Shown here in pieces: positions 33,801 to 44,215 of a stretch of DNA of 64,000 nucleotides. This DNA comes from Tethya wilhelma (taxonomy: Eukaryota; Porifera; Demospongiae; Tethyida; Tethyidae). The stretch covers positions 1,806,086-1,870,085 of the forward strand of contig CAXIPT010000008.1 in assembly GCA_964030475.1 (NCBI GenBank), written 5' to 3'. Both the position numbers and the translations under genes were made by a program. The number at the start of each line of letters is the position of its first letter. Within the stretch, counting starts at the first letter, position 1. The notes under the pieces were generated by a model that was given only the letters and a program-made list of their open reading frames with translations, was not told the origin of the DNA and did not search any database.

Positions 33801-35584
33801 GTATAGAAAGCTAGTAGCTAAGTAGAAATATCAGTAGTGCAGTGGTGATGCAGGAATGGCACAGATGGCATAATAATATGCTACTTACTTGAGCTAAAAT
33901 TTTGACTCTTTCAAGAGGAGCAGTTAGAGTTTTCGATACAATGGCAGCACAACCACCGGCTACTAAAGCACGCCATATGACAAGAGATGCTGGTGGGACA
34001 GCAGGCGGAACAAGATCATTTCCTAAAGTTGACAATAAAATAATACACGTACAATCATAGTAAAAAGATGGGACTGAAGCTGCAATGATGGCCCGGAGGA
34101 GTAGAGCAACTTTTAATTTAAAATACATTATGTAAATGTTGCAAACATATAATTATATGGTACAGACAAGAAAATATTTCCTATAGGTAAAGAAAATATT
34201 ACAGCTTCAGTCAGAAATTCGCTGTTTATTGTTAGGCCGGCCTAGAATTTGCAAAGATACATCCAACTCTACAGCCCCAAAATGAGAGCATAGAGGAGGT
34301 AAATAACATACTTGAACTTTGTCTAAATCAGATCATTAATCGACAATTAAGTCTCTCCTCTTATACTTAGAGAGCCGTCATTTTCCAGCCCCTAATAGTG
34401 GTTAGGGCATTGGGAGAGTTAAGTACCACTAAGAATTAAAATTGTAGGATTTGTGGATGATCAGCAATATATTCCATTGAAAATTCAGAATCACATTTCA
34501 ATTAATATATGGGATGGCTCTCAAAAACAAAATCGCAAGAAGATTAGCTATCATGTTTCTGCAGATTTAGAAATTTCACACCTCAAACACTTCATGCAAA
34601 ACGGTTATAAGTACTGAGCAGATTTTATCATCATTCTTGATTGGTGCATATAGTAAATTGAAAAGAACTGAAGGAATTTCAGTACCAGAATCTGCTCATC
34701 TATCTGTCAGAAGAAGACACACTACTATTTGTCGAAGGAAGCCTTTCGAAGGCCAAGATTGAAGAAGAAACTGGCCTGTTTCACATTGCACCTGCTCATA
34801 ACTTTGACCACTATCACATACCTAGGTTTACAGCACAGGCTCAGCATCCCCCTTCTTCTTACCCTAATTATCCAGCAAACCTCAAAACAGCAAACAATTT
34901 ATAGCCTGTACCATTTCTAGCTAAAAGCTTTCTAGCCATAGGTACCAACTTCAGTAAACAATACACCATTGACAATAATTACACTTTAGTAAGCAAACGT
35001 GTTTAGCAATCTTCATAATTTCCACAAATCAATTAACCCCTTAACTACTCACATTCCCAAAAGATTCAGCAATAAGCTTCCTTACCTGTATCTAGCGACA
35101 ATCCAGTTGCCCACTGCTCAAGAACTGCTCTCATGTCAGGAGAGGGAAGGGCACAAAAAAAATTACAAAATTCTTGGAAATTAACAGATTCACTTTTATC
35201 TCTGTCCACTTTTCTGAGAACTGCTCTGACTTCACGCATAGACACATTGTAACCTAGAGCAGAAAAAGCACTTTGAAGTTCACTAGCACTGATTTCTCCA
35301 CTGCCATCAGAATCAATTTCTCCAAATGTATCCTGAAGACGATGTACATACATAGTACAAAACTCATCAAAATCAAGATTGCTATCACCAGACACATCTG
35401 CATCGAAAAACTTTTGAGTCTGTTCCTGTGTAACAGAAATTGATAGCCTTTCAAAGGCTGCTTTAAATTCATCAAATGAGATAAGCCCACTTCCATCAGT
35501 ATCCATTTCTTGAAACACTGATTTCAGTCTCTCAATGGCATGAGTACCAAGCAGGTCCATTGCTGCACAATACATAACAGTCAT
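30859..35584 (-). CDS. SLC25A24-like: Calcium-regulated mitochondrial carrier, SCaMC type (ATP-Mg/phosphate carrier)
   Basis: The first exon (about 35584 or 35560 to 35088) encodes four EF hands: DTDGSGLISFDEF, DVSGDSNLDFDEF, DSDGSGEISASEL and DRDKSESVNFQEF. Later exons (about 34022-33892, 33620-33468, 32626-32473, 32383-32164, 31071-30859) encode six transmembrane segments in three repeats, with the carrier signatures PLERVKIL, PLDVVRARL and PVEVVRRRM. This architecture is that of SLC25A23/24/25, inner-membrane carriers exchanging ATP-Mg for phosphate under control by cytosolic calcium. The fourth EF hand has a degenerate loop (DRDKSESVN). The initiator could be the M of MTVMYC or the later M of MDLLG. 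The first intron is over 1 kb. The gene is convergent with the glycosyltransferase and divergent from Abitram. Confidence 0.9.
31815..32007. repeat. Two adjacent foldback repeats
   Basis: The first hairpin pairs gctctcccctttgacctt (about 31851-31868) with aaggtcaaaggggagagc (about 31885-31902), inside outer arms agcctcg.tt/aacaaggct. The second pairs tctatcgagctaga (about 31930) with tctagctcgataga (about 31993). Both lie in the last intron of the carrier gene. Related motifs occur at 898, 36617 and 54990. Confidence 0.75.
32730..32793. repeat. Perfect 25-bp hairpin with 14-nt loop
   Basis: The left arm is 32730-32754 and the right arm 32769-32793, fully complementary over 25 bases, with a few further pairs outside. 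It lies in an intron of the carrier gene. See findings. Confidence 0.8.
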
Positions 35585-36353
35585 TACAACTATATGACCA
35601 ATCTTATGATCGGCTCAGTAGTAATCATGTATATGTACTCTGCTTTTCCACATATATACCATAATAGCACAAAATTTGGCAAATTTTAATATTCGTGGTT
35701 TGGTGGTTTTGGTAAGGTCCCCCAATATTAAATCAGCAAAAAAGTCATTTTTGCGCACGCACATACGGAATAATGTAGCTGCGTGCACTACGGCCAAAAT
35801 AAAATCCGCCAAACATGAAATTTTTGACAATCCACCAAATTTTATTCCCCCCCAGCCCCACCAATATTTTGTGCTATACGGTACAGGACATACACTAACC
35901 TCATTCCCAGTCTCTTTTCCCACAAATATTACGCACACAAGTGCAAAACACAAAGGGAGAGCTAGAGAGCATGATATGCTGAATCCCAACAGTCGAGAGA
36001 GTTTGTGTAGTTTTCTCTACTACAGCATACTGATTTTTCTAAACACTATATACGTCATTCACATGATTTAAGCTCTCTTCCTTTCTTATACATGTCAAAA
36101 TGTATGGGGAGACAGTCTGGGAAAGAGCGAGGGTATAGGCAATAGTACTCATGTATCTAACATGTGAATAAAGTTAGATTTATTATGATTACTTTGACTA
36201 GACACATAACTTACTGTCCACTTGGGAATGGGATTGATTATCTTTCAACCTAGCTTCCCTACCTACTCTCAGTCTCATATAAAATTTTCAATGGAGGATT
36301 GATTATTTGACCTTTGACTCTGTGCCGTTCTATGGCTTCGCTAGGCTATCGGT
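35585..36353. promoter_or_regulatory. Divergent promoter region of carrier and Abitram genes
   Basis: Lies between the divergent first exons of the carrier gene (minus) and Abitram (plus). It contains a MITE at 35659-35881 and a cattcccagtctctttccca foldback-like part (35903-36130). Promoter function is inferred from position only; a second copy lies at 37513-38283. Confidence 0.45.
35659..35881. mobile_element. MITE of the CCGTATAGC family, copy 4a
   Basis: A 223-bp element between TA dinucleotides. The right end is aatattttgtgctatacgg; the left end, ccataatagcacaaaattt, has decayed in the first bases. Sub-terminal inverted blocks are taatattcgtgg and ccaccaatatt. It lies in the divergent promoter. 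Confidence 0.75.
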
Positions 36354-37054
36354 ATGAGTGAAAGTTTAGAAGTAAGAGGACCTCCAAAGCCTGTTAACGA
36401 ACGTTATTATACGAAATACTATTACAAAAATGATTCTGTAAGAGGTAACAGTCTTCACACACCTAGAGCTAGTTGGTACACACCATCCTACTACGTAAAT
36501 TAATTATGATGATCTCCATTTTCTTCTACTTTACAGAGAAAACTCTTGACACATGCGAAGATCAGTGTGTTATGCAACACTCAAACAGGTTTGAAGTTTA
36601 TTGACAATGTTATTATGGCTAGCCTCATTCCCAGGCCCAGGGCCTTTTATCTAAACAGTGCGGCATCAGTCAGTTATAGAACGTGGATGGGTCCATGTTT
36701 TACTGAAACATAAATCAGAGGGAACTAATTTTTGGGGGGTCCAAATTTGCTTCACAATACTATTAAAATTTTACCATAAAACTGTAGTAATACTTTGGAC
36801 TATGCCATAGGTATATTTCAGAGTGCAGTGCTTGGCTATACTGCATATGTACAGTAACACTGATGTTAAAACGATTCACTCTTTATTCCACTCGTTCACT
36901 CTTTGTACTTTGTACTTTGCAGAGTGTGTGTTGTGTGCTTGGCACCTACACATTGCCTAGTCAAAGATCCTGCTAAGTACAAGATAACTTCTATACAGTT
37001 CAAACCAGACATCATGGAATCTTGGAAGCAAGTTTCTGGAAAAAGAAAAAATAA
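36354..37054 (+). CDS. ABITRAM: Abitram, exons 1-3, copy 1 (partial)
   Basis: Exons 36354-36444 (MSESLEVRGPPKPVNERYYT), 36537-36588 and 36923 to about 37054 join in phase to 91 codons. The block ERYYTKYYYKNDS, then CEDQCVMQHSNRVCVVCLAP and the later KVSGKRK-like stretch (QVSGKRKN), match Abitram (FAM206A/Simiate: RYFTRWY, CEDHCILQHSNRICVITLA, KVSGKFKRG). Abitram is a small biotinyl/lipoyl-like fold protein implicated in actin binding and nuclear speckles. Later exons are not found before the second repeat copy starts, so this copy is incomplete as assembled. Confidence 0.8.
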
Positions 37055-37265
37055 GTACAGTACAATATTTGCTATAATTACTTCTCTCCGCTATTCAAGA
37101 GTTACAAATTTTCACAGAACATTGGCCACACTAGCCAAAAGCCTATTAATCCGAGAAGAAGCTATGTATTATATCCAAAGCCTCAGCTGAAACCAATGAT
37201 GCAATGTAGCCATCTTTCATCTTGTACGTACATGTATCAATCTTAGTATCATGGTAGCCATTGAA

Positions 37266-37512
37266 GACGATGTACATACATAGTACAAAACTCATCAAAA
37301 TCAAGATTGCTATCACCAGACACATCTGCATCGAAAAACTTTTGAGTCTGTTCCTGTGTAACAGAAATTGATAGCCTTTCAAAGGCTGCTTTAAATTCAT
37401 CAAATGAGATAAGCCCACTTCCATCAGTATCCATTTCTTGAAACACTGATTTCAGTCTCTCAATGGCATGAGTACCAAGCAGGTCCATTGCTGCACAATA
37501 CATAACAGTCAT
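37266..37512 (-). pseudogene. Duplicated fragment of the carrier EF-hand exon
   Basis: Encodes EF hands 1-2 identically to 35338-35584, then reads out into unrelated sequence (WLP, stop) at the repeat boundary. No carrier domain follows in this copy, so it cannot make the protein in this arrangement. Confidence 0.8.
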
Positions 37513-37586
37513 TACAACTATATGACCAATCTTATGATCGGCTCAGTAGTAATCATGTATATGTACTCTGCTTTTCCACATATATA

Positions 37587-37809
37587 CCATAATAGCACAA
37601 AATTTGGCAAATTTTAATATTCGTGGTTTGGTGGTTTTGGTAAGGTCCCCCAATATTAAATCAGCAAAAAAGTCATTTTTGCGCACGCACATACGGAATA
37701 ATGTAGCTGCGTGCACTATAGCCAAAATAAAATCCGCCAAACATGAAATTTTTGACAATCCACCAAATTTTATTCCCCCCCGGCCCCACCAATATTTTGT
37801 GCTATACGG
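37587..37809. mobile_element. MITE of the CCGTATAGC family, copy 4b
   Basis: Counterpart of 35659-35881 within the tandem duplication, with one to two base differences. Same TA flanks. Confidence 0.75.
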
Positions 37810-38283
37810 TACAGGACACACACTAACCTCATTCCCAGTCTCTTTTCCCACAAATATTACACACACAAGTGCAAAACACAAAGGGAGAGAGAGCATGATA
37901 TGCTGAATCCCAACAGTCGAGAGAGTTTGTGTAGTTTTCTCTACTACAGCATACTGATTTTTCTAAACACTATATACGTCATTCACATGATTTAAGCTTT
38001 CTTCCTTTCTTATACATGTTTTATGTCAAAATGTATGGGGAGACAGTCTGGGAAAGAGCGAGGGTATAGGCATTAAATAGTACTTATGTATCTAACATGT
38101 GAATAAAGTTAGATTTATTATGATTACTTTGACTAGACACATAACTTACTGTCCACTTGGGAATGGGATTGATTATCTTTCAGCCTAGCTTCCCTACCTA
38201 CTCTCAGTCTCAGACATACAATGGAGGATTGATTATTTGACCTTTGACTCTGTGCCGTTCTATGGCTTCGCTAGGCTATCGGT

Positions 38284-38907
38284 ATGAGTGAAAGTTTAGA
38301 AGTAAGAGGACCTCCAAAGCCTGTTAACGAACGTTATTATACGAAATACTATTACAAAAATGATTCTGTAAGAGGTAACAGTCTTCACACACCTAGAGCT
38401 AGTTGGTACACACCATCCTACTTACGTAAATTAATTATGATGATCTCCATTTTCTTCTACTTTACAGAGAAAACTCTTGACACATGCGAAGATCAGTGTG
38501 TTATGCAACACTCAAACAGGTTTGAAGTTTATTGACAATGTTACCCAGGGCCTTTTATCTAATATGACAGTGCGGCATCAGTCAGTTATAGAATGTGGAT
38601 GGGTCCATGTTTTACTGAAACATAAATCAGAGGGAACTAATTTTTTGGGGGTCCAAATTTGCTTCACAATACTATTAAAATTTTACCATAAAACTGTAGT
38701 AATACTTTGGACTATGCCATAGGTATATTTCAGAGTGCAGTGCTTGGCTATACTGCATATGTACAGTAACACTGATGTTAAAACGATTCACTCTTTATTC
38801 CACTCGTTCACTCTTTGTACTTTGTACTTTGCAGAGTGTGTGTTGTGTGCTTGGCACCTACACATTGCCTAGTCAAAGATCCTGCTAAGTACAAGATAAC
38901 TTCTATA
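38284..38907 (+). CDS. ABITRAM: Abitram, exons 1-3, copy 2 (cut by gap)
   Basis: Exons at 38284-38374, 38467-38518 and from 38835 repeat copy 1. Exon 3 is cut by the N run after ...KYKITSI. If the duplication is real, this is the copy placed to connect to downstream exons in the gap. Confidence 0.8.
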
Positions 38908-39542
38908 NNNNNNNNNNNNNNNNNNNNNNNNNNNNNNNNNNNNNNNNNNNNNNNNNNNNNNNNNNNNNNNNNNNNNNNNNNNNNNNNNNNNNNNNNNNNN
39001 NNNNNNNNNNNNNNNNNNNNNNNNNNNNNNNNNNNNNNNNNNNNNNNNNNNNNNNNNNNNNNNNNNNNNNNNNNNNNNNNNNNNNNNNNNNNNNNNNNNN
39101 NNNNNNNNNNNNNNNNNNNNNNNNNNNNNNNNNNNNNNNNNNNNNNNNNNNNNNNNNNNNNNNNNNNNNNNNNNNNNNNNNNNNNNNNNNNNNNNNNNNN
39201 NNNNNNNNNNNNNNNNNNNNNNNNNNNNNNNNNNNNNNNNNNNNNNNNNNNNNNNNNNNNNNNNNNNNNNNNNNNNNNNNNNNNNNNNNNNNNNNNNNNN
39301 NNNNNNNNNNNNNNNNNNNNNNNNNNNNNNNNNNNNNNNNNNNNNNNNNNNNNNNNNNNNNNNNNNNNNNNNNNNNNNNNNNNNNNNNNNNNNNNNNNNN
39401 NNNNNNNNNNNNNNNNNNNNNNNNNNNNNNNNNNNNNNNNNNNNNNNNNNNNNNNNNNNNNNNNNNNNNNNNNNNNNNNNNNNNNNNNNNNNNNNNNNNN
39501 NNNNNNNNNNNNNNNNNNNNNNNNNNNNNNNNNNNNNNNNNN
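38908..39542. other. Assembly gap (635 N)
   Basis: No sequence. The gap probably hides the rest of Abitram. Just after it, a frame ends with RKKPSSFFQESASKSE and a stop at about 39591, which may be the tail of an unseen exon. Confidence 1.
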
Positions 39543-39738
39543 TCGGAAGAAACCAAGCTCATTCTTTCAAGAATCAGCTTCTAAAAGTGAATAGTCTCTG
39601 AGAAAACTCGAGCCAAGATAGAAGAAGAAGAAGAAGAATAAGAAGAAGATGGAGAAAATTGGAGGTCTGGCATGTTTGTGTTTGTTACTTTAGCGATGGT
39701 TTTAGGCCATGTTTTTGGGCTCATTAGAAAGAGAAAGA

Positions 39739-39870
39739 GCTAAATAGTAGCTTAAGAAGCCTTTTAGTGCTAAGCGCTCAGTTTTTGCAGAGTTATTCGC
39801 GTGAATATTTGTATTACGCTAATGGGCCATCCGTGCCATTCCTGTGTACCCAGTACTACCGTACTGGGAA
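39739..39870 (+). repeat. Dispersed 132-bp repeat, copy A (inverted partner at 56846)
   Basis: Matches the reverse complement of 56846-56977 with about five substitutions. It holds a small palindrome, cccagtac-tacc-gtactggg, at its inner end. Confidence 0.85.
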
Positions 39871-40149
39871 TACTATCCGAATTTTGCCTGCACTGTATTA
39901 AGAATCGGTAGCATTGACTACAATGTATAGCTTTAGTTTACGCAGCTGCATGGCTCTCTAGCCACAGCCCATCATATATATTTCATTCTCGTTTTTAATT
40001 TCTTTCACTTTGCTTAACAAAATTTTGCCATGCAACACACAGGAATTAATAATTAACCATGTAATGTTAGCATCCTTTCCATCTTGTTTGCTTCCTTTTT
40101 ACGATTTGGCCAGTCCTGTGTCTCAATACATTTCCAATGTTTTTTATAC

Positions 40150-40690
40150 TTGTGAACATATAATCATCCATAGTCGGATGATTTTAGTCATCACTATTTG
40201 GATGAAATTATGAACACATTAAGAATCATCAATTTGTGGATGGTTTTGGTCATCAATATTTGGATCTAAATTAACATCCTGTATTTTCATCCATATTCGG
40301 ATGACTTTGGTCCTCAATATTTGGATGAAACAAGAACACTTCAAATCATCCACAGTTGGATGATATTAGTCATCAATATTTGGATCTAAATTAGCATCCT
40401 GTTTTTTCATCCAAAATCGGATGACTTTGGACCTCAATATTTGGATGAAACTAGAGCACTATTCAAATCATCCACAGTTGGATGATATTAGTCATCAATA
40501 TTTGTATCTAAATTAGCATCCTGTTTTTTCATCCAAAATCGGATGACTTTGGACCTCAATATTTGGATGAAACTAGAGCACTATTCAAATCATCCACAGT
40601 TGGATGATATTAGTCATCAATATTTGGATCTAAATTAGCATCCTGTTTTTTCATCCAAAATCGGATGACTTTGGACCTCAATATATATAT
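40150..40690. repeat. Minisatellite, ~120-bp unit with internal hairpins
   Basis: About 4.5 units. Each contains two short palindromes, atcatccacagttggatgat and catccaaaatcggatg, so the array alternates hairpins roughly every 60 bases. It ends in a TA repeat directly before the helicase remnant. Confidence 0.9.
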
Positions 40691-40739
40691 ATATATGTAT
40701 AATACTGTTAATATAAATTTAGTGTTGGTGTACAGCTCT

Positions 40740-42357
40740 CACTTGTACGAGGAATAGTGTACAGTACAGTTGGTGATTCTTATGCCAAATTATACAAGTC
40801 TGGGTCTCTATGGAAAGATGAGTTCAAGATGGTTGAACTTACTGAAATAATGCGGCAGAAAGATGACTATGCATTTTGTGAACTCTTGTGTAGAGTCAGA
40901 ACTAATGATTTTACTCCTCAGGAGATTGAAGTGCTCAAGTCCAGAGTAACTAAACCAGACAATCCTGATTACCCAAAGCTAGCATTGCTTGTGTACAGAT
41001 TGAATGTGGATGTTGACAGTCACAACGCACACATGTTGGATGATTTAGCTGAAAAGAGCCGACAGTATTGTATCAATGCCTCAGATGCAGTAGCTGGTCA
41101 GACATCCCACATAAATCTCTCTACATTGTCCAGCAATTGATCAGAGACTGGTGGTTTACATGGTGTGCTTAAGTTAGCTGTAGGTGCTCGTGTTATGTTG
41201 ACAACTAATGTTAATGTATCAGATGGCCTTGTTAGGGGAGAGATTGTACACATTGTCACCAATAGCAGTAATGAAGTCAAAACAGTGCTAGTGAAGTTTG
41301 ACAATGGTCGAGTTGGTTCACAAGCAATCCAGCAAAGTGTGTACCGTAATGAACACCCTAATGCTGTTCCAATAGCAAGGCATGAAGTTGTGTTTCTAGC
41401 AAAGGGCAGACGTGGTTCTGAAATCACCCGGCTACAGTTCCCTTTGACATTAGCATGGGCCACTACAATCCACAAAGTACAAGGCCTAACTCTAGATGAA
41501 ATTGTTGTTTATATGAAGGGAGGCCGTTTCAGTCCAGGACAAGCCTATGTAGCATTTAGTAGAGTGAAGTCATTGCAAGGACTACATATTGTGAACTTCA
41601 ATGCCTCAGCTATTAAACAAAGTACTGATGTACAAGATGAGATGTCAAGGCTCAGTCATAATCTGCTACCAGTACCTTCTAAACTACAATGTGCATCACT
41701 ATGTAACTCTAATGTGACTATAGCGTTGTTAAATGTTTGATCAATATCCACCAAATTGGTTGACATTATGGATGATGATATATTAAAGTATGCTCAAGTT
41801 CTCTGCTTTTGTGAGACATGGCTAAACCCAACGCAGCCTTCTCCAGTATTATCTAATAACCATTTTGTCTGTAGATCTGACAGAGTATCACATCACAATA
41901 GAGGTGGTGGTGTGATGGTAAGTGTTAGCAATAGCCTAAAAACTAACTCTGTATTTCCATTTCCTAATCATTCAATTGAAGGAATTGTTGTTGACATATC
42001 ATTACCTGATACTAATCATTTGTTAGCTGTGTTAATCTACAGGTCTCCCTTATTAGCAATGCACCAGTTTATTGCCCTTCTCACTAAAGTGTTGAATTCT
42101 CTTTCACAACTAAATAGAATCACTATTGTATTAGGAGACTTTAACGAGAACATTTTGGTACGCCATCTTCAGCTATTACAAGCATTATGTTAAGCCATGG
42201 TTTCACACAGTTGCATAGCCCAACAACTGACCAAGGGACTTTAATTGACCATATTTACTATAACAAACCATCTCACAATATAGTTGTTGAAGTACGTGAT
42301 ACTTATTACAGTGACCATGATTGTGTGTACTGCTCAATCCCATTGCTATACTCCTAA
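40740..42357 (+). pseudogene. Helentron (Helitron2) Pif1-type helicase C-terminus fused to endonuclease domain
   Basis: The frame shows the C-terminal half of a Pif1 helicase: LKLAVGARVMLTTNVNVSDG, LARHE-like VPIARHEV, LTLAWATTIHKVQGLTLDEI and GQAYVAFSRVKSLQGLHI. It continues in the same frame into an endonuclease/exonuclease/phosphatase domain: ALLNV, CFCETWLNP, GGGVMVSVSNSL, VLGDFNEN, then GTLIDHIYY and YSDHDCVY. This order is characteristic of Helentrons, which add an apurinic-type endonuclease after the helicase. Breaks are an in-frame TGA at 41138-41140, another at 41738-41740 and a one-base shift near 42158. The Rep domain and helicase N-terminus (Walker A) are absent upstream. It is not functional as it stands. 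Confidence 0.85.
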
Positions 42358-42574
42358 TGCCACAACCAATACCACTAATGCCACTATTGCCGCTTTTGCC
42401 ACTATTACCTCTTTTGCCACTATCAATGCAATACAGTAACTATGCCCACGTAATTTATACTGACCCTATTAATTACTATCCCTTCTTTTCTATGTTTATG
42501 CACACTAGGTGGTCATTTTTCATCTCATAGTTTTTGTCTTTTTCTGTATCAAGCAACTTTTTGACACTAAAACA

Positions 42575-43590
42575 ATGGCTGCAAAACGTAAGCTTGATTT
42601 CGATGACTACAGTGAAGTTGAAAGTGAACTAAGTAATGCCAACATCCACAGGGTTGTAACTAGTTTGTCACCTGTAAAGAAGTCCAGAGTAGGAAACAAC
42701 TACTACATTGGCAAACTATGCGATGGCAAGCAAACACTTCGCTTTTGTGGCTTTTCATCTACTCAACAAAAAAGCCTTACTGACTTCAAAGACAAAAAAC
42801 AAGCAATTGTACTGGAAAACTGCCAAATAAAGAAAAACATTCGCAACTCTGACAAACTTGAAGTTTTGCTGAAAGGATCAACTAAGATTGTTCAATCTGC
42901 AAAGAAGTTTGACATTTCACCATTGGAGTTTGAACAAGATAAGCTGACTGAAATAGTGCTATCTTCTGTTAGCAATATTCAAACTCAAACAAGAGTGACA
43001 GTCACAGCGGTTCAAAAAAGAAACAAGATATCATAATCGCTGATAGCACCGCAACAGCTACAGTTCAATTGTGGCAAGAGAACATAGATTTATTGAAAGA
43101 AGGAAAGAGCTAAATTTTAAAAGCATTCCGAGTAGCAGAGTATGATGGAGAGAAATATCTGGCAATGTCGTTTGACAGTGAAATTGTTCCGACTGATGAC
43201 ATTGCAGATGCCATAGAACCACAGCCTGCACAAACAACTAACATCACTATCACCAATCCCAAAATAGTTACTGTATATAAACTCCACTCATTCAAAATGT
43301 GCATTAGATGCCGTTCACCTGTAGAAACAGGAACAGGTCCTCTAGCACGTTGCACCAGCAGTGATTGTGGTATTCTTCAAAACAACAGAATGTGTGAAAC
43401 TTCCAATGTAGCCGAATTACTTGTTGTGGATGAAACTACCAAGTTATCACTCTTTGCCTATGGTGATCGTATAGGTGAAATAGCAGCTACCACCAACCCT
43501 ACTGAAGAGCAACTCCTCACCGCTCCACCAATCGCAGAAATCACTTACAACAATCAAAATAATGAAGTGATTGAAGTCGTGCGACATTAG
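42575..43590 (+). pseudogene. Helentron-associated RPA1-like single-strand DNA-binding protein
   Basis: The ATG at 42575 begins MAAKRKLDFDDYSEVESELS. The first part has an OB-fold-like stretch (YYIGKLCDGKQTLRFCGFS). After a frameshift near 43020, a second OB-like part follows (IIIADSTATATVQLWQENI), then a stop near 43111 and FRVAEYDGEKYLAMSFDS. The C-terminal part has a four-cysteine zinc ribbon, CIRC...RCTSSDC, like RPA1. RPA-like genes travel with Helitrons and Helentrons, and this one lies directly downstream of the helicase/endonuclease remnant on the same strand. Two breaks make it a pseudogene. Confidence 0.8.
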
Positions 43591-43679
43591 CAATGCAAAC
43601 AAGCGACAATTTTAGTTTTTTTCCCCCCCATTTACTTTTCTGTAATCACTGATCTGATATTATCACTGCATGTGATTCA

Positions 43680-43860
43680 ATATCATTCCATGTTGTAACT
43701 GTTCATCATTCCATGTTGTAACTATTCATCATTCCATGTTGTAACTGTTCATCATTCCATGTTGTAACTATTCATCATTCCATGTTGTAACTATTCATCA
43801 TTCTATGTTGTAAATATTCATCATTCTATGTTGTAAATGTTCATCATTTCTTATGTTCTT
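43680..43860. repeat. 23-bp minisatellite downstream of the RPA-like gene
   Basis: About eight tandem units of tattcatcattccatgttgtaac with decay toward the right end. Closely follows the Helentron gene pair. Confidence 0.9.
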
Positions 43861-44215
43861 AATCAACACAATGATCACTTAAATTTCAATAGAAAATCAA
43901 TATTCATTTGATTAAACTCCATGATTGCATTCAGTAATCACTAATTTGATTTTAATTTAATATTGTCCTACATGTGATACAGTAACATTCAATACTAACT
44001 GTTTGTTTCCACAATGAAACTGCATTTACTGTGATGATTATTGAATTCATTATTAGACCTTCTGAAGTAGCTAAACAAATCCTTTTGCGTGCATTAGGGA
44101 TTTGGTGTAGATTAGCAGCTAGCCATTAGGCAAGCATTTATGATGTCTGTTTAGTGTAACTGCAACCGCAACCCCAATATACTATTATAACAAACACACA
44201 AGTCCCATACAAATT

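Larger units (their letters stand above)
35337..37264. repeat. Tandem duplication of the carrier/Abitram promoter region, copy 1
   Basis: From about 35337 the sequence is repeated from about 37265 at offset 1928, drifting to 1912 after indels near 36600. It covers carrier EF hands 1-2, the divergent promoter, a MITE and Abitram exons 1-3. Confidence 0.85.
37265..38907. repeat. Tandem duplication, copy 2, running into the assembly gap
   Basis: Second copy of 35337 onward, cut by the N run at 38908. If the unit length is kept, the copy would end inside the gap near 39190. Confidence 0.85.

Noticed and set aside
35676..36071. 131-residue plus-strand frame over the divergent promoter
   Set aside because: It crosses a MITE and foldback sequence, has an opposite-strand twin frame, and no family features.
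40150..40690. CRISPR-like array
   Set aside because: The repeats are contiguous diverged ~120-bp units without unique spacers, in an animal genome.
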